64,000 nt of DNA from SVEL01 sp017381055 (GCA_036307185.1 JAXJYC010000029.1:248001-312000), one strand, 5' to 3'; counted from the stretch's first letter, positions 1 to 8,763 are shown. Program-made: numbers and translations. The notes: generated by a model not told the origin, from the sequence alone.

Positions 1-56
1 AAAGCATCCATAGCAAGACCTACACCCATTAATAGCAATGTAACAATCAAATGCAT
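1..56 (-). CDS. mntP: Manganese efflux pump MntP, N-terminal fragment (window edge)
   Basis: Only the first 18 codons are inside the window. They read MHLIVTLLLMGVGLAMDAF, which matches the first transmembrane helix of MntP/YebN proteins, including the conserved G-L-(A/S)-M-D-A-F motif. MntP exports Mn2+ from the cytoplasm. The ATG at 56 has an AGAGGAAG ribosome site; an in-frame ATG nine codons upstream is possible but lies on the far side of that site. The manganese riboswitch directly upstream independently supports the identity. The rest of the gene lies outside the window. Confidence 0.85.
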   Translation of the reverse strand, partial: MHLIVTLLLMGVGLAMDA

Positions 57-94
57 AATTCTTCCTCTTTTCGTATTTTTCATGAGTAACAAAC

Positions 95-144
95 AAAAAC
101 TCACGTGCAATGACTAGACATAATCTAGACACATGCACGCGAGT
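95..144 (-). terminator. Intrinsic terminator of the mntP riboswitch (expression platform)
   Basis: An 11-bp stem (144-134 with 109-99) with a further inner stem (128-124 with 118-114) is followed by five T at 99-95. Its 5' arm includes 143-138, which is also the 3' strand of aptamer helix P1, so aptamer and terminator exclude each other. Metal binding should therefore block termination and switch mntP on. Confidence 0.85.
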
Positions 145-223
145 CTCATTCATTAAGATTTGCCAGATGTAAACACATCAGGATGTTGACAAATCACGCC
201 GTAGCGCAAACTACTCCCTCACG
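138..223 (-). promoter_or_regulatory. yybP-ykoY manganese riboswitch
   Basis: The leader carries the family's conserved segments in order: GGAGTAG (217-211), GTCAACATC (190-182), a GGCAA segment (about 163-159) and the closing GAGAC (147-143). P1 can form between CGTGAG (223-218) and CTCGCG (143-138). The family senses Mn2+ and often sits upstream of mntP. A terminator overlapping P1 follows, as expected for a transcriptional ON switch. Confidence 0.9.
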
Positions 224-275
224 AGTTATTCATCTAATCACAGTTATATTGCAACTAGAATTCTATTTATGGGCT

Positions 276-304
276 AGTTTACTTTAAACCTGTGACTTTG
301 TCAA
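276..304 (-). promoter_or_regulatory. Sigma-A promoter of the mntP leader
   Basis: A perfect -35 TTGACA (304-299) is separated by 17 bp from TAAACT (281-276). Transcription would begin near 268, about 45 nt before the aptamer. The -35 lies immediately beside the stop codon of the EF-G-like gene. Confidence 0.7.
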
Positions 305-311
305 TATATTT

Positions 312-2402
312 TTACTCAACACTATTTTCTGCAACCTTAGCTGCTCTTGCAGCTACTTCAGCATCCTGAATTTCCTTTGGAGTCTGCTCATATCTTACAA
401 ATTCATATTCGTAAGTACCTCTACCGCCTGTCATAGAGCGAAGAACTGTACAATATCCATATAATTCCATCATAGGAATCTCAGCTTCAATAATTTGCTT
501 TCCATTAGCTGTTGGGTTCATACCTAATACTCTACCACGACGTTTATTTAAATCACCCATTATATCACCTGAATATCTATCTGGAATAGTTACCTTCAAT
601 GACATAATCGGCTCTAAAAGAACTGGTCCTGCATCCATAAAGCCTTTTCTAAAGGCCTGAATTGTAGCCATCTTAAACGCCATCTCTGATGAATCTACCG
701 AATGTGATGAACCATCATATAAAACAGCCTTAACACCAACTACTGGATATGCAGCTAACGGTCCCTTAACAACAGATTCTTGTAAGCCCTTCTCTACTGC
801 TGGGAAGAAATTCTTAGGAACTGCACCACCTACTACCTCTTGTTCAAATACATAAGGTGTCTCATTATCCCCTGAAGATGAGAACTTAATCTTTACATGT
901 CCATACTGTCCATGACCACCAGACTGTTTCTTATATTTATATTCTGTATCAGCTGTCTTCTTAATAGTTTCTCTGAATGCAAACTTAGGCTTAACAAGCT
1001 CAATCTTACACTTATATTCATTCTCAAGTCTACTCTGAATAACCTCAAGCTGAACATCACCCATAGCATATAAAAGCAACTGTCTATTCTCAGTATCATT
1101 TACAATCTTAAGGGTTTGATCTTCATGAGATAGCTTCTGTAATGCTTGAGCAACCTTATCAATATCGCCTTTATTTGGAACCTTATATCTCATATATGTA
1201 TAAGGCTTTGATAACTCAAACTTACCGTACACAATAGTATTTGCTTTTGTAGATAAACTATTACCAGTTCTTGCAGCTGTCAGCTTTGCTATAGCACCAA
1301 TATCGCCTGCATGAAGTTCTGGCACTTCTATAGGTTTTCCGCCCTGTAATACATAAAGCTTGCTTACTCTCTCATCTATGTCTCTATCCTGATTATAAAT
1401 CATATCATCAGATTTAAATACACCTGAACATACCTTGATAAGTGAATACTTTCCGATAAATGGGTCAACAATTGTCTTAAATACATAAGCTGATTTAGCC
1501 TTAGAGAAATCGTAATTGGCAGTAAATACTTCCTTAGTATTCATGTTAATACCTGCAATCTCTTTATTCTCTGGACTTGGAAGATACTTAACTATATCAT
1601 CTACTAACGCATATGTACCTTGACATAATGTATTAGAACCCATTGTGATAGGAACGATAGAGCCATCTATAACATTAGCTCTCAAGGCAGCTCTAATCTC
1701 ATTTTCAGAGAACTTCTCACCACCAAAATATCTCTCCATGAATTCTTCACTAGTTTCTGCCACTGCTTCCATAAGGATATCTCTATAAAGATTAAGATTT
1801 TCCATACTATAATCTGGAATATCACACTCTGTAACATCCTTACCATTCCATTTTACTGCATTTTCACTAACTACATTTACGTATCCTACAAACTTCTCGT
1901 TCTCTCTAATAGGAAAATGGAACGGAGCAATCTTTTTTCCGTACATTTCCGTTAGACTTTCAACAACATTTTTAAATGAAGCATTATCTGCATCCATACC
2001 TGTAACATAAATAATTCTAGGTAGCTTATACTTCTCGCAAAGCTCCCAAGCTCGCTCTGTTCCCGCTTCTACGCCTGCCTTACCAGACACAACAATAATA
2101 GCTGCATCTGCTGCACTTATAGCCTCTTCTACTTCGCCAATAAAATCTAGATATCCCGGTGTATCTAAAACATTTATCTTTATTCCTTCCCATTCTATAG
2201 GAACAACTGATGTCTGTATAGAAATCTTTCTCTTTTGCTCTTCCTTTCCGAAATCACTAATTGTATTGCCATCATCTACTTTACCCATTCTTGTGGTAAT
2301 ACCTGCAAGATATGCCATAGATTCAACAAGACTTGTTTTACCTGCACCGCCGTGTCCTAAAAGCACCACGTTCCTAATCTTTTCCGTCGTGTACACATTC
2401 AT
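312..2402 (-). CDS. EF-G-like translational GTPase (paralogue, degenerate G4 motif)
   Basis: This 696-residue protein has the full EF-G layout: a GTPase domain (P-loop GHGGAGKT at 16-23, DTPG at 80-83), domain II, and domains III-V running to the C-terminus. It resembles the clostridial EF-G-like subgroup (often named FusA2 or simply EF-G) rather than the canonical EF-G of the str operon. The guanine-specificity motif NKxD reads TGMD (134-137), which I confirmed in the DNA. That leaves the aspartate but not the Asn/Lys. The start has a GGAGGTAG ribosome site. It is monocistronic, with its own promoter upstream and the mntP promoter abutting its stop. Its exact role (translocation backup, ribosome rescue or other) cannot be read from sequence. 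Confidence 0.85.
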   Translation of the reverse strand: MNVYTTEKIRNVVLLGHGGAGKTSLVESMAYLAGITTRMGKVDDGNTISDFGKEEQKRKISIQTSVVPIEWEGIKINVLDTPGYLDFIGEVEEAISAADAAIIVVSGKAGVEAGTERAWELCEKYKLPRIIYVTGMDADNASFKNVVESLTEMYGKKIAPFHFPIRENEKFVGYVNVVSENAVKWNGKDVTECDIPDYSMENLNLYRDILMEAVAETSEEFMERYFGGEKFSENEIRAALRANVIDGSIVPITMGSNTLCQGTYALVDDIVKYLPSPENKEIAGINMNTKEVFTANYDFSKAKSAYVFKTIVDPFIGKYSLIKVCSGVFKSDDMIYNQDRDIDERVSKLYVLQGGKPIEVPELHAGDIGAIAKLTAARTGNSLSTKANTIVYGKFELSKPYTYMRYKVPNKGDIDKVAQALQKLSHEDQTLKIVNDTENRQLLLYAMGDVQLEVIQSRLENEYKCKIELVKPKFAFRETIKKTADTEYKYKKQSGGHGQYGHVKIKFSSSGDNETPYVFEQEVVGGAVPKNFFPAVEKGLQESVVKGPLAAYPVVGVKAVLYDGSSHSVDSSEMAFKMATIQAFRKGFMDAGPVLLEPIMSLKVTIPDRYSGDIMGDLNKRRGRVLGMNPTANGKQIIEAEIPMMELYGYCTVLRSMTGGRGTYEYEFVRYEQTPKEIQDAEVAARAAKVAENSVE

Positions 2403-2480
2403 AAAGTCTACCTCCTGCTATATAATTATGTCTTATGTACAAAATATCAATCCACATTCTTTTGTACACTTATAAAGTAT

Positions 2481-2509
2481 ATTTTAAGGTATATTGTCAG
2501 TTTATTCAA
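2481..2509 (-). promoter_or_regulatory. Promoter of the EF-G-like gene
   Basis: TTGAAT (2509-2504), a 17-bp spacer and TAAAAT (2486-2481) form a good sigma-A promoter about 70 bp before the start codon. Confidence 0.6.
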
Positions 2510-2578
2510 GTATTATTTTGTATTTAACTGAGAATTCAAGTTTTTCTATCCGCCGCAATGGGATACTTAGTAACGCGT

Positions 2579-2628
2579 TTTTTATCACATAGCAAATTCG
2601 TAAAGCGAACTTCCCTATATGATAAAAA
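2579..2628. repeat. Long imperfect inverted repeat beside the flotillin terminator
   Basis: Arms of 14 nt (2579-2592 and 2615-2628) pair with one wobble, and an inner 7-bp stem surrounds a 5-nt loop. The element directly adjoins, and shares its A/T arm with, the flotillin terminator at 2624-2657. It could be a second terminator, a mutually exclusive fold, or a remnant of a small palindromic repeat element. Confidence 0.6.
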
Positions 2629-2657
2629 CTCCCTTACAGATAAACCGTAAGGGAGTT
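2624..2657 (-). terminator. Intrinsic terminator after flotillin
   Basis: A perfect 11-bp stem (2657-2647 with 2637-2627) closes a 9-nt loop and runs into a T tract at 2628-2624, 22 bp past the flotillin stop. Confidence 0.88.
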
Positions 2658-2678
2658 ACATAGTAACTAATATTTAAT

Positions 2679-4196
2679 TTACTCTGCCTGTGAATCAACC
2701 TTTACATTTACATCATTGTCGATGCCTGTAACATTAAGATTCTTATTAACCTTTGCATCATATGTATCAGCCTTGATAATCTCATTGATATCAATACCTG
2801 TTGTCTCTTTAACTGACTCAATTGTCTTTGCAAGTACTGCTGGCACATATCCGCCCATTGAGCTTACGCCTGAACCATTACCAGCACTACCACCATCGAT
2901 AATAGTAACCTTATCTATTGATTCAAGTGGCTTAGCAATAGCTGCAGCCATCTCTGGTAATGTATTTACAATCATCTCTAAGATAGCAGCTCTACCGTAC
3001 TTAGCCATAGCATCTGCCTTTCTTTCAAGAGCTTCAGCCTCAGCAATACCCTTCTGCTTAATAGCCTCAGCCTCAGCACGACCAATTGCAGCAATACCGG
3101 CAGCTTCCTGCTCCTTAGCATACTTAGCAGCTTCAGCCTTTACCTTCTCTGCCTCTGCTCTCTGAGTATCCTCGTACTTCTTAGCCTCTGCTTCCTTCTG
3201 ACGCTTGAATAAATCAGCCTGAGCATTCTGCTCAATTCTATACTTCTCAGCTTCTGCCTGCTTTCTAATTGTAGCAGCAAGCTCTTGCTCTTTAACTTCA
3301 GCTTCCTTAGCTTTAAGTTCTACTTCTCTTTCCTGCTTAGCGATATCCGCGTTAGTTGCAGTAATTTCTAATACCTTACGCTGTTCCTCTTCCTGAATTC
3401 TATATGCGGCAGCAGCCTCAGCCTTCTTAGCATCAGAAATCTTCTGAAGTTCAGCTTCCTTAATGCTTAACTCATTCTGCTTAATAGCAATCTCTGTCTT
3501 AGCATTAACTTCTGCATCATTAGCTAACTTCTTAGCCTCTGCCTGAGCGATAGCAACATCTCTATCTGCCTCAGCCTTAGCGATAGAAGCTTCCTTCTGA
3601 ATCTTAGACATATTATCCTGTCCAAGAGCATTAATTAATTCATTCTCATCAATAATTCTCTGAATATTACATGAAATAATCTTAACACCGAGAGCGCTCA
3701 TATCTCTCTGAGCCTTCTCCTGAACCTGATCACCAAACTTCTGTCTATTGTTACAGATTTCCTTAAGGTTAATAGTACCAATAATTTCACGCATATTACC
3801 CTGTAATGAATCTGTTAACGCTTCTCTAATTTGATGCTCATCCATATTTAAGAAGTTCTTCTGTGCTAATGCAATACCTTCTAAGCTCTCAATATCAAGA
3901 GCAATCTTAGCTATAGCATCAACATCAACTCCGATAAAGTCAAGTGTTGGTATATAACCATTTGTCTTAATGTCAACACTTATCTGCTTTGCGATAAGTA
4001 TATCCTTTCTTTCGAAGAAAGGAATTCTAATACCCGCTTTACCTATTAAAATCTTAGGTTTCTTTCTTAAACCTGAGATAATAAACACCTTATCTGAAGG
4101 TGCCTTCTCATATCCCGCCAAGAGGAATATGAATAAAAATAAAACTCCCACAGCAACCGCAATTACCCATGGATTTTCTGAAATAAATTGTAACAT
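2679..4196 (-). CDS. floT: Flotillin-like SPFH/band 7 membrane scaffold protein
   Basis: This 505-residue protein begins with a membrane-anchoring helix (about 11-28), followed by an SPFH/PHB domain (about 30-200). A long Ala/Glu/Lys-rich coiled-coil region follows (about 215-400, many A-E-A and EAEA repeats), then a short non-charged tail. This is the architecture of bacterial flotillins (FloT/YuaG), which organise functional membrane microdomains. The usual companion NfeD-type protein is not next to it. The start follows tandem GGAGATAAAA repeats that supply the ribosome site. It has its own promoter and terminator, so it is monocistronic. Confidence 0.92.
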   Translation of the reverse strand: MLQFISENPWVIAVAVGVLFLFIFLLAGYEKAPSDKVFIISGLRKKPKILIGKAGIRIPFFERKDILIAKQISVDIKTNGYIPTLDFIGVDVDAIAKIALDIESLEGIALAQKNFLNMDEHQIREALTDSLQGNMREIIGTINLKEICNNRQKFGDQVQEKAQRDMSALGVKIISCNIQRIIDENELINALGQDNMSKIQKEASIAKAEADRDVAIAQAEAKKLANDAEVNAKTEIAIKQNELSIKEAELQKISDAKKAEAAAAYRIQEEEQRKVLEITATNADIAKQEREVELKAKEAEVKEQELAATIRKQAEAEKYRIEQNAQADLFKRQKEAEAKKYEDTQRAEAEKVKAEAAKYAKEQEAAGIAAIGRAEAEAIKQKGIAEAEALERKADAMAKYGRAAILEMIVNTLPEMAAAIAKPLESIDKVTIIDGGSAGNGSGVSSMGGYVPAVLAKTIESVKETTGIDINEIIKADTYDAKVNKNLNVTGIDNDVNVKVDSQAE

Positions 4197-4241
4197 ATCC
4201 TTTTATCTCCTTTTATCTCCTTTTTTCTATATTTAAACATC

Positions 4242-4270
4242 ATTTTACAATTTTCGACACAAATTGTCAA
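4242..4270 (-). promoter_or_regulatory. Promoter of the flotillin gene
   Basis: TTGACA (4270-4265), a 17-bp spacer ending in TTG, and TAAAAT (4247-4242) form a near-consensus sigma-A promoter 45-75 bp upstream of the start. Confidence 0.75.
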
Positions 4271-4314
4271 ACACTTTATCTCATTACACTATCACAGTTT
4301 ATACTTTGTTACAT

Positions 4315-4350
4315 AGAAAAAAGGCTATAATCTTGTATCTTATAGCCTTT
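4315..4350 (-). terminator. Intrinsic terminator of the glmM-nagB operon
   Basis: An 11-bp stem (4350-4340 with 4330-4320) with a 9-nt loop is followed by a T run, 20 bp after the stop of the beta-helix gene. Confidence 0.88.
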
Positions 4351-4370
4351 TTATCATAAATATATTCACA

Positions 4371-5045
4371 CTAGTACTTTTTTACCACTCCAGCTTCACC
4401 CTTGAAAATACAATTCTCTGGAATAACACCACGCACTCTTGAAAGCGGATAAATATTACTATTCTTTCCTACCACTGTTCCTGGATTAAGAACTGAATTA
4501 CAGCCTACCTCTACATTATCTCCAAGCATAGCTCCAAACTTCTTAAGCCCTGTCTCGATTTCTTCCTTTGTATCGTAACAATCCTTTACTACAACTAAAG
4601 TCTTATCAGACTTAACGTTTGATGTAATAGAACCAGCACCCATATGAGACTTATAACCTAAGATAGAATCACCTACATAATTGTAATGTGGCACCTGTAC
4701 GCTATTGAAGATAATAACATTCTTAAGTTCTGTTGAATTACCAACTACTGAGCCCTTTCCTACGATTGCGCTTCCTCTAACAAATGCACAATGACGAATT
4801 TCCGCATCCTCATCGATAATAAGTGGACCATTAAGAGCTGCTGTTGGCGCAACCTTCGCACTCTTAGCAACCCAGATATCCTCTCCACGCTGTTCAAACT
4901 TCTCAGAATCAAGTGTAGGACCGATTTCCTTTATTAAATCGCTAATTCCCTTAAGAGCCTCCCAAGGATACTCAAATTTCTTTAAATAATCACCTGCAAT
5001 TGTTTCTTCCAATGTATATAAATTCTTTATCTTTGCGTTTTCCAT
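4371..5045 (-). CDS. Left-handed beta-helix sugar-nucleotide protein (GlmU C-terminal-like)
   Basis: The 224-residue product has repeated hexapeptide turns (I/V-G-x-x-x-x spacing from about residue 80 to the end), typical of left-handed beta-helix acyltransferases such as the C-terminal half of GlmU. There is no N-terminal pyrophosphorylase domain. An aromatic N-terminal segment precedes the helix. I chose the ATG at 5045, which overlaps the nagB stop as TAATG with an AAAGGA site upstream; an upstream in-frame ATG would extend into nagB. Its position after glmM and nagB suggests a role in amino-sugar or UDP-GlcNAc metabolism. The substrate is unknown. Confidence 0.75.
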   Translation of the reverse strand: MENAKIKNLYTLEETIAGDYLKKFEYPWEALKGISDLIKEIGPTLDSEKFEQRGEDIWVAKSAKVAPTAALNGPLIIDEDAEIRHCAFVRGSAIVGKGSVVGNSTELKNVIIFNSVQVPHYNYVGDSILGYKSHMGAGSITSNVKSDKTLVVVKDCYDTKEEIETGLKKFGAMLGDNVEVGCNSVLNPGTVVGKNSNIYPLSRVRGVIPENCIFKGEAGVVKKY

Positions 5046-5788
5046 TAGATTAATCCTTTCTCTGTACATAAGCTTAATGCATCTTCATCTGCGATTACGA
5101 TGCAATCTGCGTGTAACTGTAAAATAGATGCTGGTACCTGTGGTTTAACCGGACCAAAGCATGTATCATATACAGCCTGCGCCTTAGCCTTACCATTTGC
5201 AAGAAGAAGGATCTTCTTAGCTGACATAATATTCTCAATACCCATTGTGTAAGCCTGTGTAGGAACCTCATCAATTGATGTAAAGAATCTAGCATTAGCT
5301 TCTCTTGTATCTTCCTCTAATGTAACAAGGTGTGTACCCTTTACAAACTCATCACATGGCTCATTGAAACCGATATGAGCGTTTCCACCGATACCAAGAA
5401 GCTGTAAATCAATACCACCAAGCTCCTTAATAAGCTGATTATATCTCTCGCACTCTGCCTCGCCATCATCAACTAAACCTGCTGGTACATTTGTATTAGC
5501 CTTATCAATATTTACATGATCAAATAAATTTGTGTTCATAAAATATCTGTAGCTCTGATCATGGTCTCCGCTAAGACCCTTATACTCATCTAAGTTAACA
5601 GACTTAATCTTTGAGAAATCATATCTACCTTCCTCATAGCCCTTAATAAGCTCCTTGTAAGCACCTACTGGTGTCGAACCTGTAGCCAAACCAAGTACTG
5701 CATCTGGCTTCAATACAACTAAGCTTCCAATAATGTCTGCAGCCTTCTTGCTAAGTTCTTCGTAATTCTTTGTCTTGATAATAATCAT
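5045..5788 (-). CDS. nagB: Glucosamine-6-phosphate deaminase
   Basis: The 247-residue protein converts glucosamine-6-phosphate to fructose-6-phosphate and ammonia in the cytoplasm. The phosphate-binding ATGSTPVGAY motif, the NLDEYKGL segment with the catalytic Asp, and the GIGGNAHIGFNEP segment with the catalytic His are all present. The length matches the family. It is the middle gene of the glmM-nagB-beta-helix run. With glmM, which draws GlcN-6-P toward cell-wall precursors, it marks a branch point for amino sugars. The start has a GGAGG site. Confidence 0.95.
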   Translation of the reverse strand: MIIIKTKNYEELSKKAADIIGSLVVLKPDAVLGLATGSTPVGAYKELIKGYEEGRYDFSKIKSVNLDEYKGLSGDHDQSYRYFMNTNLFDHVNIDKANTNVPAGLVDDGEAECERYNQLIKELGGIDLQLLGIGGNAHIGFNEPCDEFVKGTHLVTLEEDTREANARFFTSIDEVPTQAYTMGIENIMSAKKILLLANGKAKAQAVYDTCFGPVKPQVPASILQLHADCIVIADEDALSLCTEKGLI

Positions 5789-5879
5789 TTTGAATATCCT
5801 CCCAGCTTTCCAGTTATACCATTCTTAATATAACTTAAATATTTATTTCAATTTCCAGTGTGTACTTCACACTATCAAT

Positions 5880-7229
5880 TTAAACCGCGTGTCCCTGTGC
5901 CTTGATAACTTCAATTACGCTATCTACATAAGACTCACATTCTTCTAATGTAGCAGCCTCTACCATTACTCTGATAACTGGCTCTGTACCACTTTCACGC
6001 ACAAGAATTCTACCATCATTTCCTAACTTCTCAGCCACTTCATTTACAATAGCTACAACCTTCTCGTCAGCTCTTGCCTCTGGCTTACTCTTTACTCTAA
6101 TATTCTTAAGAACCTGTGGGAATACTTTAAATGGCGCTGCTAACTCGATAAGTTTCTTATCAGTTAACATCTTTGCTTCCATAAGCATAAGAGATGTTAA
6201 GATTCCATCGCCTGTTGTTGCGTATTTACTAAATATAATATGACCAGACTCCTCGCCACCTATTCCATGACCATTAGCAACCATGTTTTCATATACATAC
6301 TTATCACCAACATCAGTCTTCTCATAGTTGATTCCCGCCTCATCAAAAGCCTTATATAAACCAAAGTTTGACATAATAGTTGTAACAACTGTATTATTTG
6401 GTAACTTGTCCTTGTCCTTTAAATATGTTCCATAAATGTAAAGAATTGAATCACCATTGATAATGCTTCCATCCTCACCGATAGCTATACATCTATCAGC
6501 ATCACCATCATATGCAAAGCCTACATCTAAACCGTTTTCAATTACATACTTCTGTAATACTTCAATATGAGTCGAACCACAGTTAGTGTTGATGTTTGTT
6601 CCATCTGGAGCATTATTTATAACATGAGTCTCTGCACCAAGAGCATCGAATACACTCTTAGCAATCTGCCATGAGCTACCATTTGAGCAATCAAGACCAA
6701 CCTTTATATTCTTCATAGAGTATGAAACGTTTGAAATAAGATATCCAATATAACGATTTCTACCAGCTACATAATCAACTGTACGACCGATTTCTTCCTT
6801 CATAGCTATTGGAAGCTCACCGTACTCACCATCTAAGTACTTCTCTACCTCTACGATAGTCTCATCTTCCATCTTCTCGCCCTTGCCATTGAGAAGCTTA
6901 ATTCCATTATCATAAAATGGATTATGACTAGCCGAAATCATAATACCACAGTCAAATTCATCAACCTTTGTAATATAAGCTACACTAGGTGTAGTTGTAA
7001 CGTGCATAAGATATGCATCTGCACCAGAAGCTGTAATACCTGCAACTAATGCATACTCAAACATATATGAAGATCTTCTTGTATCTTTTCCTATAACGAT
7101 TCTACACTTCTTATCGTTCTTTTTCCCGTAGTACCAACCTAAAAAACGGCCGATTTTAACAGCATGCTCATATGTTAAATCAACATTAGCTTCGCCTCTA
7201 AAACCGTCCGTTCCAAAATATTTACCCAT
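5880..7229 (-). CDS. glmM: Phosphoglucosamine mutase
   Basis: The 449-residue enzyme interconverts glucosamine-6-phosphate and glucosamine-1-phosphate for UDP-GlcNAc and peptidoglycan synthesis. The phosphoserine loop MISASHNP (Ser101), the metal-binding DGDADR, the sugar-binding GEESGH and the C-terminal phosphate-binding RESGTEP are all present. The length is normal. It starts the amino-sugar operon behind its own promoter, and nagB follows 91 bp downstream without a terminator. Confidence 0.96.
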   Translation of the reverse strand: MGKYFGTDGFRGEANVDLTYEHAVKIGRFLGWYYGKKNDKKCRIVIGKDTRRSSYMFEYALVAGITASGADAYLMHVTTTPSVAYITKVDEFDCGIMISASHNPFYDNGIKLLNGKGEKMEDETIVEVEKYLDGEYGELPIAMKEEIGRTVDYVAGRNRYIGYLISNVSYSMKNIKVGLDCSNGSSWQIAKSVFDALGAETHVINNAPDGTNINTNCGSTHIEVLQKYVIENGLDVGFAYDGDADRCIAIGEDGSIINGDSILYIYGTYLKDKDKLPNNTVVTTIMSNFGLYKAFDEAGINYEKTDVGDKYVYENMVANGHGIGGEESGHIIFSKYATTGDGILTSLMLMEAKMLTDKKLIELAAPFKVFPQVLKNIRVKSKPEARADEKVVAIVNEVAEKLGNDGRILVRESGTEPVIRVMVEAATLEECESYVDSVIEVIKAQGHAV

Positions 7230-7279
7230 ACAATGATTCTCCTTTACCCACTTATAAACATAAGTTTTTCAACTCATTT

Positions 7280-7308
7280 ATTTTATCACTACTATATGTG
7301 GTGCGCAA
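7280..7308 (-). promoter_or_regulatory. Promoter of glmM-nagB operon
   Basis: TTGCGC (7308-7303), a 17-bp spacer ending in TGA, and TAAAAT (7285-7280) give an extended -10 sigma-A promoter about 50 bp before glmM. Confidence 0.65.
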
Positions 7309-7381
7309 GAAAAAAATGTTGGAAAATATAAATTTATATAATTTTTTTGCCAAGAAAATATTTCATCATTTCAGCGACTCA

Positions 7382-8692
7382 TTAGTATCCTCTATTTAAC
7401 GCCTCGTTTAACTCTTCTATTCGTGTTTCGATATTGCTATCATCTATTCCACCATTATTAAAATGATCCAAAAATTCTGCCATATATGTCCAATATCTAT
7501 TATTAAAATATTTATTAGATGGCTGAAGTATTGTTGTATTTTTTATAGTGTTATTCTGCGCCTGTACAAGTTCATCAGAAAGCATCTTTTCACTCTCAAC
7601 TAACTCTTTAGATGCTGGAATTACACGAGCCATTTCATAACGTGTTAACTGTGACTCAGGATTACATAAAAATAACGCAAATTCTTCAACAATCTTTGAA
7701 TTTAATTTATATGCTTCACTATGTGGATTTAAACCAAATGCTCTTGAGCCCATAAAAGAATACATCTGTATCTCTTTTCCATTCAAATTATATGTAGGCA
7801 ATTGGGCAATTCCCAAATTTTCACCTAGTGAATCAATTAGCATATGGTCCCAAGATCCCGAAAACATAGCTTTAACACTACCATCTACAAATTTTTTCCA
7901 CGTATTACCTGCCGAATCATCCAATATAAGCTTGTTTGATTTTACTTTATCTAGCAAATATTTTGTAACATCTACAGCCTTTTGTCCGCTTATATCCATA
8001 CCTAGCTTAGGATTGTTTACCCCACCATGAAGACTACATCCATTGCCTTCATAAAAGCTATACATATACCATGCATTATTTAGTGGAAATGATACCGGAG
8101 ATTTTTCCATCATCGCATCGAGACTTTTTACGTCCTCCTCTGTATAAACTCTCTTATCATAATACATAAACCAAGTATTAGAAGTATATACTGCCCCATA
8201 TACAGAATCATCCACAGTGACTGTATTTACTAAGTTCTCAAGATTATCATTCTTTATTATATTAGCAGACTCACTACTATACGGTACAATATTTTTATCA
8301 CTTATTAAGTCACTAAGCTCCTCATATCTAAATGCATATACTGCTGCACCATTTGCTGGATCTGCTTTTACATCCTTAGGCGCATCCATAATTTCTTTTA
8401 CTTCAGTAACAAAAGTTAAATCCCACTCTGGATGTAATGCCTTAAAATCCTCACATCTTTTGTCTATCCAACCACTATCAACTTCATTCCATGGCACCCA
8501 TACCTTAATAGTTAATGTAGTTACTTCAGGCAATACAACTTCTTCCGTTACATTCTCTGTCGTTTCTTCTTCAACTGAAACACTTTCCTGTTCGTTCAAC
8601 TCAGAGCTAATTTCTTCATTTTCTGTTTTGCTACATGCAATTAAACCTAACGTCATCACAGCTAAAATTGTACTTAATACTGTTTTTTTCAT
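7382..8692 (-). CDS. Extracellular solute-binding lipoprotein (ABC sugar type, orphan)
   Basis: The product (about 436 residues) begins with a lipoprotein signal peptide ending in the lipobox LIAC (Cys20). An acidic Glu/Val-rich linker follows, then a family 1 type periplasmic-binding fold (VWVPWNEVDSGW near the start, FSGSWD in the middle). I chose the second ATG at 8692 because GGAGA lies 8 nt upstream and touches the first ATG. No permease or ATPase genes adjoin it, so it either works with a transporter elsewhere or acts as a sensor or chemotaxis ligand receptor. The ligand is unknown. Confidence 0.8.
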   Translation of the reverse strand: MKKTVLSTILAVMTLGLIACSKTENEEISSELNEQESVSVEEETTENVTEEVVLPEVTTLTIKVWVPWNEVDSGWIDKRCEDFKALHPEWDLTFVTEVKEIMDAPKDVKADPANGAAVYAFRYEELSDLISDKNIVPYSSESANIIKNDNLENLVNTVTVDDSVYGAVYTSNTWFMYYDKRVYTEEDVKSLDAMMEKSPVSFPLNNAWYMYSFYEGNGCSLHGGVNNPKLGMDISGQKAVDVTKYLLDKVKSNKLILDDSAGNTWKKFVDGSVKAMFSGSWDHMLIDSLGENLGIAQLPTYNLNGKEIQMYSFMGSRAFGLNPHSEAYKLNSKIVEEFALFLCNPESQLTRYEMARVIPASKELVESEKMLSDELVQAQNNTIKNTTILQPSNKYFNNRYWTYMAEFLDHFNNGGIDDSNIETRIEELNEALNRGY

Positions 8693-8734
8693 AGCCATTC
8701 TCCTTTGTCAATTTTATCCACATCTTATATAAAC

Positions 8735-8763
8735 ATTATATATTCTGTGTAATATTTTGACAA
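8735..8763 (-). promoter_or_regulatory. Promoter of the solute-binding lipoprotein gene
   Basis: TTGTCA (8763-8758), a 17-bp spacer and a perfect TATAAT (8740-8735) lie 45-70 bp before the start. Confidence 0.75.
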
